Notes under the pieces: generated by a model
Databases searched by the model: none
Told to the model about the DNA's origin: nothing
The model's input: the letters and a program-made list of their open reading frames with translations, nothing else
DNA from: Pseudomonas tohonis
GTDB taxonomy: Bacteria > Pseudomonadota > Gammaproteobacteria > Pseudomonadales > Pseudomonadaceae
Direction of reading: 5' to 3'
NCBI RefSeq assembly: GCF_012767755.2
Contig: NZ_AP023189.1
Location: forward strand, 3,102,001 to 3,166,000
DNA: 64,000 nucleotides
Shown here: one piece after another, positions 18,573 to 27,038 of the stretch
How positions within the stretch are numbered: the first letter of the stretch is position 1
Layout of the letters: each line of letters starts with the position of its first letter
Translations under genes and position numbers: made by a program

Positions 18573-19934
18573 TCAGCGCACGCCGGCGTTGCGCAGGGCC
18601 GTCGGGGTGTATTCGGCGGCCAGGGCCTTGAAGCCGATCTCCAGGGCGTCCTTCTCCTGGTTGCGCATGCCCGAGACGATGTAGCGGCCGTTGATCAGGT
18701 CGTACAGCGTCTCCACGCCGAGCCAGGGGATGCGCTTGTCGTAGAGCGGGGTCATGAAACCCTCGGCCACGCGCCACAGGGTGTTGCGCGCGTCGAAGTG
18801 GTCGGCCAGGACGATCTGCCAGCTGTCCTCGTCCAGGTACATCACGCGCTTGGCGTAGACATGGCGCTCGCCGGGCTTGAGCGTCGCCTCCACCACCCAG
18901 ACGCGGTGCAGTTCGTAGCGGGTGATGTCGGCGTTGATGTGCCCCGGCTTGACCACATCGGCGTACTGCAGCTGCGGCGATTCCAGGCGGAAGGCGTTGT
19001 AGGGGATGTACAGCTCGCGCTTGCCCACCAGCTTCCAGTCGTAGCGGTCCGGCGCGCCGTTGAACATGTCGAGGTTGTCCGCTACGCGCTGGCCTTCGGA
19101 GGCCGGGTAGGGGCCGTCGTAGGCGATCTGCGGGGCGCGACGCACGCGACGCTGGCCGGCGTTGTAGATCCATGCCATGCGCGGCTCCTTCACCTGGTCC
19201 AGGGTCTCGTGGACCAGCACCACGTCACCGGCCAGGCGCGCGGGGGCGGTCACCAGCTGCTTGTAGTAGAAGAGCACGTTGCCCGGGTCCTGCGGGTCGA
19301 AGTCCTTGAGCTGGTCGCGGTAGGTGAACTGCTGCTTGAAGTACACCGGCGAGAAGGTGCCGTTGGCCAGCGGCGTGGCTTGCACGTGGGTGCGTCGGGC
19401 GCTGCCGCCGCGGTAGCGGGTGATGTGGTTCCACACCACCTCCAGGCCGTTCTGCGGGATGGGGAAGGGCGTCGCGGTCTCGAAGTCCTGCAGGCCGTTG
19501 CCGCCGGCCACCAGCTGCGCCTTCACCGCGTTGCGGGCGATGGCCTGGTACACCGGCTCCGGCAGGCTGGCGCTGCGGTGGCTGGGGTAGACCGGCATGC
19601 GATAGCTGGCCGGGTAGCGCTTGAAGAGCGCCTGCTGGCCGGTGCTGAGGCGCTCGCGGTACTGCTCCAGGTTCTGCGCGGTGATGGTGAACAGTGGCTT
19701 CTCTGCCGCGAAGGGGTCGCTGAGCGAGCCGCCCGGCTGCGTGGCGCCGGCGTCGGTGGGCAGGCCGCCGTCCCAGGCCGGTATGCTGCCGTCGGCGTTG
19801 CCGGCGCGCTCCGCGCCCACCGGGGTCAGGCGCTGGCCGAGTTCCGCGGCCTGCTCGGGGGTGACGGCGGCCTGGGCGGCCTGCAGGGTGATGCACAGGG
19901 CGAGGGGTGCGAGCAGCAGTGTTGTCGTTTTCAT
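18573..19934 (-). CDS. DUF1329 envelope protein (LolB/LolA-like fold family)
   Basis: The 453-residue product has a signal peptide (MKTTTLLLAPLALCITLQAAQA) and matches the DUF1329 family: VTPEQAAELGQRLTPVGAER and IPAWDGGLP near the N-terminus, and RYELHRVWVVEATLKPG in the middle. Family members are found beside a DUF1302 outer-membrane protein in many pseudomonads, often with RND exporters or catabolic genes for hydrophobic compounds. Structural relatives suggest lipid handling. It begins 14 bp after the DUF1302 gene with GGAGG upstream, so both are one transcription unit. A role in moving a hydrophobic substrate across the envelope is an inference. Confidence 0.88.
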   Translation of the reverse strand: MKTTTLLLAPLALCITLQAAQAAVTPEQAAELGQRLTPVGAERAGNADGSIPAWDGGLPTDAGATQPGGSLSDPFAAEKPLFTITAQNLEQYRERLSTGQQALFKRYPASYRMPVYPSHRSASLPEPVYQAIARNAVKAQLVAGGNGLQDFETATPFPIPQNGLEVVWNHITRYRGGSARRTHVQATPLANGTFSPVYFKQQFTYRDQLKDFDPQDPGNVLFYYKQLVTAPARLAGDVVLVHETLDQVKEPRMAWIYNAGQRRVRRAPQIAYDGPYPASEGQRVADNLDMFNGAPDRYDWKLVGKRELYIPYNAFRLESPQLQYADVVKPGHINADITRYELHRVWVVEATLKPGERHVYAKRVMYLDEDSWQIVLADHFDARNTLWRVAEGFMTPLYDKRIPWLGVETLYDLINGRYIVSGMRNQEKDALEIGFKALAAEYTPTALRNAGVR

Positions 19935-19948
19935 CGTCTTGCCTCCAC

Positions 19949-21811
19949 TCAGAACGCAACGCCGAAGCTCAGGGCCACGAAGTCGCGGTCGACGTTGACG
20001 TTGTAATCGCCGCCGAAATAGTCGGTGTACGCCAGGCTGGCGCTGTAGGTGTTGAGGTAGCTGGCGTCCAGGCCGAGGCTGATGGCCTTCGAGCCCTCGT
20101 TGAAGCCGGGCTCCGGGCCGTAGCCGCTGACGTCATGGGACCAGGCCAGGTTGGGCCGCAGCTGCACGCCGGGGATCAGGTCGCTGTATTCCCAGATCGC
20201 CCTGACGCGGTAGCCCCAGGAGTCGCTCGTGGCGAAGCCGTCGTCGTTGCAGTTGGACGGGCTCTGCGCGTTGGTGCCGGCCGTGCACAGGCCGTTGTCC
20301 GGGTACAGCGCGCCCTGGCCGTAGGCGGTGCTGCGGCCGTAGCGCAGGCCGGCCTTGCCTTCGAGAGCGCCGATATGGGTGAGGCCCACCTCGCCGATCA
20401 GGGTCAGGCGCTCGGCGCCCATCACCTGGTCGAAGAAGTGCGTGGCGGTGACCTGCGCCTGGGTCACTTCCTTGCGCCGGTAGCCGCTGACGTCGACGCC
20501 GTTGGCCAGCGTCTCGGCGCCGGAGGAGAGCACCGGGGTGAGGGCCGGCACGCCGATGCCGGCGGTGATCAGGTCCACGGGGTTGATCTGCACCGGCAGG
20601 TTGGGCCGGTAGCTGATCTCGCCCGCCAGGGTGGTGCCGGTGGGCAGGCTGGTGCTGAAGCTCAGGCCGTAGAGGCGGATGTCTTCCGGGTAGTCGACGT
20701 GGTAGCGCGAGGTGCCCAGGCGGTAGCCCTGGACCAGGGTCTGGCCGGTGGCGCTGCCGAGGAAGGCATTGCAGCCGACCAGGGGGATGCCGAGGTTGCC
20801 GCACAGCGCCGGGGCGAAGCCGAAGTCGGCGATGTGGGGGCTGGCGGTGGCGGCGATGTAGGGCTGGCGGCTGTGGTAGTTGATGAAGTAGGCGGCGAAT
20901 TCGCTGTCCAGCTGCGGTGCGAACCAGCGCAGTGCCAGGCCGAACTGGCCGCTGTCCCGGGCATCGCGGTCGCCGGCGCGGGGGATCTCGATGCCTTCGT
21001 TGGTGAGGTTGATGCCGAAGGGCGCCAGGGCCGCCTGGGCGGCGGCGTTCTGGTCGAGCACCGGGCCCACCGGCAGGCCGCTGCAGCCGTCGGCGATGAC
21101 GTCGGTCTGGGAGAAGAAGGTGCCGCAGTTGTCGATGACGGTCTGGTCCCATTCCAGCTGGTAGAAGCCCTCGGCGGAAAGGTTCTCGGTGAGGTTCTGC
21201 GACAGGAAGAACATGTTCACCGGGATCAGGCCTTCCTTGATCTCCGAGCCCGGGCGGCGGAAGGCGGCGACGTCCACGGGGTTGATGGCGTTGATGCCGC
21301 CGGCGATGAAGGTGCTCTCGCCCCAGCTCACCACCTGCTTGCCGAGGCGCACGGTGCCGGGCAGGTCGCCGATCAGGTAGTTGTGGTAGAGGAAGGCGTC
21401 CAGCAGCTCGGCGCCGGAGGATTGCGCGCCCTCCTTGCGGTTGTGGTCGTCGATGGCCTTGAACGGGCGGCCCTCGTCCTTCAGCTCGACGTCGTACCAG
21501 TACTTGCCGCGCACGAAGAGGCCGCTGTCGCCGTACTTGAGTTCGAGGTCATGGATGCCTTTGAACACCTTGGAGAAGGTCTTGCCCTTCTCGAAGTTGC
21601 GGCGCCCGTCGTCTGCGCTGCGACTGCCGAGCAGCTCGTTGTCGGGGTTGCGCAGCGCCCAGCTGGCACCCACCGAGAGGGAGGAATCGAACTGCCCCTC
21701 GATGTCGCCGAGGGCGAAGGTGACGGCCGAGGCCGGTTGGCTGGCGAGGGTGGCGAGACCGACGGCGAGGGCAAGGCGTGCCTGCCGCCAGGGGGGTTGT
21801 CTACGGGTCAT
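19949..21811 (-). CDS. DUF1302 outer-membrane protein
   Basis: The gene encodes 620 residues from an ATG at 21811 preceded by GAGG; an open extension to 22057 covers a GC-rich intergenic stretch and is not used. It has a signal peptide (MTRRQPPWRQARLALAVGLA, cleavage near QPASA) and begins the mature part with VTFALGDIEGQFDSSLSVGASW, typical of DUF1302. The remainder is rich in alternating aromatic and polar residues and ends in SFGVAF, a barrel-like C-terminal Phe. It probably forms an outer-membrane channel. An A-rich motif (AACAACAAGAGG) overlaps its ribosome-binding region. Confidence 0.88.
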   Translation of the reverse strand: MTRRQPPWRQARLALAVGLATLASQPASAVTFALGDIEGQFDSSLSVGASWALRNPDNELLGSRSADDGRRNFEKGKTFSKVFKGIHDLELKYGDSGLFVRGKYWYDVELKDEGRPFKAIDDHNRKEGAQSSGAELLDAFLYHNYLIGDLPGTVRLGKQVVSWGESTFIAGGINAINPVDVAAFRRPGSEIKEGLIPVNMFFLSQNLTENLSAEGFYQLEWDQTVIDNCGTFFSQTDVIADGCSGLPVGPVLDQNAAAQAALAPFGINLTNEGIEIPRAGDRDARDSGQFGLALRWFAPQLDSEFAAYFINYHSRQPYIAATASPHIADFGFAPALCGNLGIPLVGCNAFLGSATGQTLVQGYRLGTSRYHVDYPEDIRLYGLSFSTSLPTGTTLAGEISYRPNLPVQINPVDLITAGIGVPALTPVLSSGAETLANGVDVSGYRRKEVTQAQVTATHFFDQVMGAERLTLIGEVGLTHIGALEGKAGLRYGRSTAYGQGALYPDNGLCTAGTNAQSPSNCNDDGFATSDSWGYRVRAIWEYSDLIPGVQLRPNLAWSHDVSGYGPEPGFNEGSKAISLGLDASYLNTYSASLAYTDYFGGDYNVNVDRDFVALSFGVAF

Positions 21812-21821
21812 TGCGTTACTA

Positions 21822-21837
21822 CCTCTTGTTGTTGTGG
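21822..21837 (-). promoter_or_regulatory. A-rich Hfq-Crc-like motif before the DUF1302 gene
   Basis: The transcribed strand reads CCACAACAACAAGAGG, merging into the GAGG of the ribosome-binding site. This is the expected place for Hfq-Crc translational repression. Confidence 0.5.
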
Positions 21838-21962
21838 TGTGGTGCGTTACGCGAATGCGGTTTTCCGGGCGCGACCGGGCCCGTGGCCGGCGCCGGGGCG
21901 GCGGCCAGGTGGGACGGGTGGCGCGTGGGTTGGTCCCCTGTCGTTGTTGTGGGGCCTGTGGA

Positions 21963-23864
21963 TCAGTCCAGCCAGTCGACCTGGAAGCTGTAGCGGCCGA
22001 GCACCGGGGCCAGGGTTTCACGCTGCAGGCCGGCGGCGATGCGCGCCACCAGCCCACGGCGGGCGTCCTGCACCACCTCGACGGAGAGCTCGGCGAGCCC
22101 CAGTCCCTTGGCCTCCTGGCGCACCACGCGGGCGATCTCGCGTTGCTGCAGGGCGGGCTTGAAGATCTTGCCCACGGGCGTCACCGGCAGGGCGTCGAGC
22201 ACCTCGATGCGCTTGGGCACGGCGGCGCGCTCGGCGATGGCGTCTGCGGCGAAGGCCAGCAGCTGCGCGGCATCGGCCTGGCTGCCGGGCAGCAGCTGCA
22301 CGTAGGCCACCGGCACCTCGCCGGCATGGGCGTCGGGGCAGCCGACGGCGGCCACCAGGGCCACGGCCGGGTGCGCCTGCAGGGCTTCCTCGATCTGCTT
22401 CGGGTCGATGTTGTGGCCGCCCCGGATGATCAGTTCCTTCTTGCGCCCGGTGAGCCAGAAGTAGCCTTCGGCGTCCTGCCGGCCGAGGTCGCCGGTGTTG
22501 AGCCAGCGCTGGCCGTCGATGTCGATCCACAGGCCCTTGTCGTGGGCGGCGTCGAGGTAGCCGGCGAAGACGTTGGGGCCTCGGATGGCGATGGCGCCCA
22601 CCTCGTCCGTGCCGGCGTCGCGCTGGTAGAGGCCGGCCTCGTCGAGGATCACCGCCCGCATGTCCTGGTAGGCCAGGCGCAGGCCGATGGAGCCGACCCG
22701 GCGCTCGCCCTCGGGCGGGTTGGAGGAGGACACGCAGGCGCCTTCGGTGAGGCCGTAGCCTTCGAGGATGCGCACGCCGATGCGTTGTTCGAAGTCGCGG
22801 AACAGCTCCACCGGCATGGGCGCCGCACCGCACAGGGCGTAGTCGAGGCTGGAGATGTCGCGGCCGTCCACCGGTTGCTGCAGCAGGGCGGAATAGACCG
22901 TGGGCACGCCGGAGAAGAAGTTGATGCCGAAGTGCTCGACCATCGCCCAGAAACCGGCGATCACGCCGTTGCCGCGATAGCCCTGGGGCGTGCCGAGGAT
23001 CACGTGGTCGCCGTGGGTCCAGGGCATCAGCCCGGTCACCAGCTGGCCGTTCACATGGAACAGCGGCAGGCCGCAGAAGATCACCTGGCCGCGCAGGCGG
23101 GGCTGCATGTTGCTGGCCATGGCCCAGGCGTTGAACACCTCGGAGCCGTGGGTGCGCGCGGCGATCTTCGGCAGGCCGGTGGTGCCGCCGGTGCAGAAGT
23201 AGGAGGAGCGCTGCTCGGCATGGATCTGCCGGCCGCTCTTGAGGTGGGTGTGGGGCTGGCGGCGCATCAGGGCGCGCAGGTCGGCGATGGGCACGCGCCG
23301 CTGGGCGGACTTCGCCCGCCGTGCCATCCAGCGCAGGGCCAGGCCCTTCAGGCCGCCGACGTAGGGCGCCATGCTCACCCAGAGCACCTGGCGCACGCCG
23401 GGCAGGGCATCCAGCTGGCTGGCCAGCTTGGGCCACAGGTCGGTGCCGGGCGTGGGCGCCAGGGTCACCACCAGGCGGGCGTTGGCCGCCCGCAGCAGCT
23501 CGCCCATCTGCGCCGCTTCCAGCAAGGGATTGACGGCCATGACGATGCCCGCCGCCTCGCCACCCCAGATGGTGAAGTGGGTTTCCGGCAGGTTGGGCAG
23601 GATGAAGGCGACCACATCGTCCGGGCCGATGCCCAGGTCGTGGAAGACGTTGGCCGCGCGGGTGATGTCGGCGAACAGCTCGGCGTAGTTCCAGTCGTGG
23701 GTGCGGCGGAAGTCCGCGGCGTCGAGGAAGAAGCTCAGCGCCGGGTCGTCGGGAAACTCCCGCGAGCAGCGCCCCAGGGCTTCATAGGTGCTGGCGGCCA
23801 GCCCCTGCTGGGCCAGCGGCGTGCGTTCGATGGCCTGGATGTCGGCCAGGTTCTTCACGGCCAT
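21963..23864 (-). CDS. AMP-forming acyl-CoA synthetase
   Basis: The 633-residue enzyme should activate a carboxylic acid with ATP and CoA through an acyl-adenylate. The P-loop-like motif YFCTGGTTGLPKIA is at residues 222-235, and GYGLTEGACVSS and the C-terminal GRKKELIIRGGHNIDP hinge are present. The catalytic Lys region is PVTPVGKIFKPALQQ. The start overlaps the stop of the FAH-family gene (TGATG), so the two are translated together. A 151-bp gap separates it from the DUF1302 gene. The substrate is probably an intermediate or the parent acid of the catabolic pathway encoded around it. Confidence 0.9.
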   Translation of the reverse strand: MAVKNLADIQAIERTPLAQQGLAASTYEALGRCSREFPDDPALSFFLDAADFRRTHDWNYAELFADITRAANVFHDLGIGPDDVVAFILPNLPETHFTIWGGEAAGIVMAVNPLLEAAQMGELLRAANARLVVTLAPTPGTDLWPKLASQLDALPGVRQVLWVSMAPYVGGLKGLALRWMARRAKSAQRRVPIADLRALMRRQPHTHLKSGRQIHAEQRSSYFCTGGTTGLPKIAARTHGSEVFNAWAMASNMQPRLRGQVIFCGLPLFHVNGQLVTGLMPWTHGDHVILGTPQGYRGNGVIAGFWAMVEHFGINFFSGVPTVYSALLQQPVDGRDISSLDYALCGAAPMPVELFRDFEQRIGVRILEGYGLTEGACVSSSNPPEGERRVGSIGLRLAYQDMRAVILDEAGLYQRDAGTDEVGAIAIRGPNVFAGYLDAAHDKGLWIDIDGQRWLNTGDLGRQDAEGYFWLTGRKKELIIRGGHNIDPKQIEEALQAHPAVALVAAVGCPDAHAGEVPVAYVQLLPGSQADAAQLLAFAADAIAERAAVPKRIEVLDALPVTPVGKIFKPALQQREIARVVRQEAKGLGLAELSVEVVQDARRGLVARIAAGLQRETLAPVLGRYSFQVDWLD

Positions 23865-24979
23865 CAGGCTTGCTCCACCACGAGGTTGCGCTGGGTGCCG
23901 AGGTCGATCATGCCGTCGCTGCTGCGGATGCTGGCTTCCACCACGTCACCGGCCTTGAGGTACTGGCTGCGGCCTTCCTGGGCCTTCATGAAGGCCTTCC
24001 ACTTCAGCGCCTCGGGCAGCAGGGCGCCGATGCGCTGCTTGGCGGGCGAGGGGATGGACAGGGCGCAGCCCGCCGGGGTGCCGGTGGCGATCAGGTCGCC
24101 GGCGGCGAAGTCCTGCACGCCGGATAGCTCGCTGAGGGTCTCGGCCGGGCCGTACACCAGGTTGGCGGTGCTGTCGTCCTGGCGCACCTGGCCGTTCACC
24201 GTCAGGCGCAGCCTGAGGTCCTTGAGGTACTTCATGTCCGCCGCTTCCAGCAGGCAGAGGTAGGGGCCGACCGGGCCGAAGGTGCGGTAGCTCTTGCCCT
24301 TGTAGAACTGCATCTGCGGGATCTGGATGTCCCGCGCCGAGTAGTCGTTGACGATGACCACCCCGGCGACGAACTCGTGCAGGTTGGCGTCGGTGACCTG
24401 GGTGCGCGCGCTGATGTCGCGGCGCAGCACCAGGCCCAGCTCGATCTCGTAGTCGAGGAAGCGCACGTTGCGCGGTTTGATCAGCTCGCTGTCGGCGGCG
24501 ACGATGCAGCTCGTGGCCTTGGTGAAGATCATGTTGTAGTGCTTGGCGTCCGGGTCCATCCCCGACTCGATCATGTGCTGCCGGTAGTTGGCGCCCTGGC
24601 AGACGAACTGCTGGTCGCGGGTCACCGGCGAGAGCAGCTTCACCTCGTCGAGGCGCAGCTCGCCGTCCTGCAGGCGGGCGAGCTCGTCGAGGCGGGTTTG
24701 GCGGATCAGCTCGCCGGTGCTGGCGTAGTGGCCCGGGATGAGGGAGATGCGGCCCTTGCGGATCACACCCCACTGGATGCTGTTCTGGTGTTCGAAGCGG
24801 ACTACGTGCACGGCCATGGCAAGGGCTCCTGGGGCGTGGATCGACTGATGCTCGCGGGCATCAGGTGGTTGTTGTCTGGTGGTGGGCGTGGCCTGGGCCT
24901 GCAGCCAGGGGCTGCAGAGGGCCAGGCCGCCGGCCTTGATCAGGGTGCGGCGGCTGAGCCGCGCCGGTTGGCGTTCCAT
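23864..24979 (-). CDS. FAH-family hydrolase with an in-frame Tat-like leader
   Basis: The catalytic part is a fumarylacetoacetate-hydrolase fold: acidic metal ligands in RFLDYEIELGLVL, then VNDYSARDIQ, KSYRTFGPVGPYL and GDLIATGTPAG. Such enzymes hydrolyse or decarboxylate ring-cleavage products. The frame opens with a strong twin-arginine-like leader, LSRRTLIKAGGLAL, ending near QAQA, 4 bp after the preceding stop. A second ATG at 24817 (MAVHVVRFEHQ) has a perfect AGGAG 8 bases upstream and would give a 317-residue cytosolic enzyme. The first start has a poor Shine-Dalgarno. Both products may be made, or the leader may be a relic of another gene. Cytosolic action is more usual for this family. 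Confidence 0.85.
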   Translation of the reverse strand: MERQPARLSRRTLIKAGGLALCSPWLQAQATPTTRQQPPDAREHQSIHAPGALAMAVHVVRFEHQNSIQWGVIRKGRISLIPGHYASTGELIRQTRLDELARLQDGELRLDEVKLLSPVTRDQQFVCQGANYRQHMIESGMDPDAKHYNMIFTKATSCIVAADSELIKPRNVRFLDYEIELGLVLRRDISARTQVTDANLHEFVAGVVIVNDYSARDIQIPQMQFYKGKSYRTFGPVGPYLCLLEAADMKYLKDLRLRLTVNGQVRQDDSTANLVYGPAETLSELSGVQDFAAGDLIATGTPAGCALSIPSPAKQRIGALLPEALKWKAFMKAQEGRSQYLKAGDVVEASIRSSDGMIDLGTQRNLVVEQA

Positions 24980-24982
24980 GGC

Positions 24983-26074
24983 TCAGGCGAACAGGCGCGC
25001 CAGGGTGATCAGCTTGCGCAAGGTCAGGTCCGGGCTGTGCCTGAGGTTGTGCAGCAGGGCGCGGATGGCGGCCAGGTTCATCTTCGGCTTGGTGAAGCTC
25101 CTGGGCATGCGCTGGCCCCATTGCGCCATGGCTTCGGGGCTCACCGCGTGCAGCCCGGTGGGGTGCTCGGCGGTGAACAGGTCGCCGTCGCAGTAGTGCT
25201 CGTGCTTGTCGCCCCAGGGGTCCTGCCAGTAATCGAAGATCTGGCTGCCGAGGATGTGCCGGCCGATGCCCCAGGCATGCTTCCAGCCGCGTTCGCGCAG
25301 CACCCGCTGGCCCATGCCGACGGCGTCGGCGTCCACCACTTCATAGGCGCTGTGGCTGTAGGCGGGCATGAACCCCTGGGCCAGCGCCAGGGTGTGGTGG
25401 TCGGCCGGGGTGTCGCCCAGGTCCAGGCGCATGAAGGCCACGGCGGGCGAGCCGTCGGGGAGCACCTGCACGTCGCTGGGGATCATCCCCAGGTGCTGGG
25501 TGTACCAGGCGCAGGTGGCCTGGTAGTCGGCCACCTCCAGCACCACGTGGCCGAGCTTGAGAACCTCCGGCGGCGCGGCCGGCGGGCGCTGGGTGGCGTT
25601 GATGCGCAGGCTGTCGTCGGCCAGGTTGAGCGGCAACGGCGCACGGTGCTGCAGGGGTGTGCTCGGGGCCTGGCCGAACACGGCCTCGACGGTGAAGCCG
25701 GAGGGGTCGCTCAGGCGCACCCGCTCGCCGCCGCCGGGCATGCCGGTGGGCTCGATGGCGGAGGCACCGGGCAGGCGGGCGAGCTTCTGCAGGTCGGCGC
25801 GGGAGGCCAGGGTCAGGCCGAAGCCGACGAAGCGCGCGCGCTCGGCGCGGTGGATGCGGTAGCAGTAGGGCGCCGGGCCGGTGCCGCGCAGGTAGAGGAC
25901 GTCCTCGCCGCGCTGGCACACCACCAGCCCGAAGTCGGTGAGGAAGCGTTCGGCCTGTTCCAGGTCCGGGCGCTCGAAGATCAGGTGGGCGAGGCTGCGC
26001 GCCTTCACCGTCGGCGCCGGATGCCGCGCCGGCTGAGGCGTGGCGAGGAGGGGCAGGGTGGTCGGACGGGTCAT
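24983..26074 (-). CDS. Two-domain VOC protein, type I extradiol dioxygenase-like
   Basis: The 363-residue protein contains two glyoxalase/VOC modules, as in BphC-type catechol 2,3-dioxygenases. Candidate iron ligands are His176 (KLGHVVLEV), His241 (YSHSAYEVVDAD) and Glu292 (DKHEHYCDGD). A catalytic-type His pair (DHHTLAL, residues 226-227) and GRHILGSQIFDYWQDPWGD also line up with the family. The expected reaction is meta cleavage of a dihydroxylated aromatic ring. The start at 26074 has GGAG 9 bases upstream. The FAH-family gene follows after 3 bp, which suits a cleavage-then-hydrolysis sequence. Substrate specificity cannot be read from the sequence. Confidence 0.8.
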   Translation of the reverse strand: MTRPTTLPLLATPQPARHPAPTVKARSLAHLIFERPDLEQAERFLTDFGLVVCQRGEDVLYLRGTGPAPYCYRIHRAERARFVGFGLTLASRADLQKLARLPGASAIEPTGMPGGGERVRLSDPSGFTVEAVFGQAPSTPLQHRAPLPLNLADDSLRINATQRPPAAPPEVLKLGHVVLEVADYQATCAWYTQHLGMIPSDVQVLPDGSPAVAFMRLDLGDTPADHHTLALAQGFMPAYSHSAYEVVDADAVGMGQRVLRERGWKHAWGIGRHILGSQIFDYWQDPWGDKHEHYCDGDLFTAEHPTGLHAVSPEAMAQWGQRMPRSFTKPKMNLAAIRALLHNLRHSPDLTLRKLITLARLFA

Positions 26075-26160
26075 CGTGTCGTTCTCCGGGGCTTTCTGCG
26101 GGCAAAGCCTGCCCATCGACCCCGGTTCACGGGGTCGTTGCTGTACGGGGTCGCGTTAGG

Positions 26161-26775
26161 TCAGTCCAGTATCGCCAGGGCGGGTAGCTCGGCGGTGGCC
26201 AGGGTGCGGGCCTCCTCCGCGTCTATGCCCAGGGCGCGCAGCACCAGTTCGGCGGTGTCCGAGCCCGCGTCGCGCCAGGTCTTGTGGCCTTCGAGCACCA
26301 GGAACATGGAGCCGAGCACGCTGCCGGCGATCATCGAGATCACGGTAGCCAGTTGCTCCTGGCGGAAGCTGTAGCGGCCGACGGACAGGCCGTTCAGCAC
26401 ATCCATGGTCGGCGGGCCGTACCACATCTCGCGCAGCGACGAATTGTTCAGCGCGAAGCGGTTGATGAAGGCGCCCCAGTGCGGCTCCTCGTGGGTGCGG
26501 CGGATGAAGAAGCGGATGCCGTGGGCCAGGCGCTGCGCCGGGTCGGTGATGTCGCCGAAGCTGCGGGTCACGCGCTGGTGCATTTCCCCGCTGAGGTGGC
26601 TGGAAACCTTCTCGAACAGGCTCTCCACCGACTCCATGTTGTTGTAGATGGTGCCGCGCGCCACGCCGGCCTCCTGGGCCAGGTCGCTGACGTTCACCTG
26701 GCTGACGCCCTTCTCGGCGAAGAGGCGCAGGGCCGCCTGGTGGATGCGGCGTTGCACCGGATTGAGAGCTTCCAC
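26161..26775 (-). CDS. TetR-family regulator of the divergent catabolic operons
   Basis: The likely start is GTG at 26775, with GGAGG 5 bases upstream, giving 204 residues. The N-terminal helix-turn-helix is VNVSDLAQEAGVARGTIYNN. The C-terminal ligand domain is not of a recognisable subfamily. It is the first gene of the leftward arm and is divergent from the flavin monooxygenase operon. An 18-bp palindrome lies 31 bp upstream of its start and a closely related one lies before the divergent operon, so it very probably represses both arms and itself, with release by a pathway compound. Confidence 0.9.
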   Translation of the reverse strand: MEALNPVQRRIHQAALRLFAEKGVSQVNVSDLAQEAGVARGTIYNNMESVESLFEKVSSHLSGEMHQRVTRSFGDITDPAQRLAHGIRFFIRRTHEEPHWGAFINRFALNNSSLREMWYGPPTMDVLNGLSVGRYSFRQEQLATVISMIAGSVLGSMFLVLEGHKTWRDAGSDTAELVLRALGIDAEEARTLATAELPALAILD

Positions 26776-26805
26776 GAATACCTCCGACAATCGAATCTGG
26801 GGCGA

Positions 26806-26823
26806 TTGAACACGTGCGTTCAA
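26806..26823. promoter_or_regulatory. Palindromic TetR operator, site 1
   Basis: The sequence TTGAACACGTGCGTTCAA is an inverted repeat with one mismatched pair. It shares the arms TTGAAC and GTTCAA with site 2 and lies just upstream of the TetR gene. Confidence 0.75.
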
Positions 26824-26984
26824 ATTAAGTCAACAGGGTGCATTCATCTCGTGATCACGCTCCTCCGTGCCGTAGCCCGCGCCATTCGCGGGGTCCGACA
26901 GGCGAAGCCGCGCCCGCTGGAAGGCTCTGGCCCGCGCCTTCAGGCTGAATCACGGCGTTCAGGAGAGATATTTTATTGACGCAA

Positions 26985-27002
26985 TTGAACACAAGTGTTC
27001 AA
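26985..27002. promoter_or_regulatory. Palindromic TetR operator, site 2
   Basis: TTGAACACAAGTGTTCAA is a perfect 8-bp inverted repeat with a 2-bp centre. It lies 36 bp upstream of the first monooxygenase gene of the rightward operon, where a repressor would block transcription. Confidence 0.8.
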
Positions 27003-27038
27003 TATGAATTGTCATTGTCTACTCCTGCGGAGGGAGTG

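Noticed and set aside
21812..22057. N-terminal extension of the DUF1302 protein
   Set aside because: The extension is Pro/Arg/Thr-rich and encoded by an intergenic stretch. The signal peptide and ribosome-binding site mark the start at 21811.
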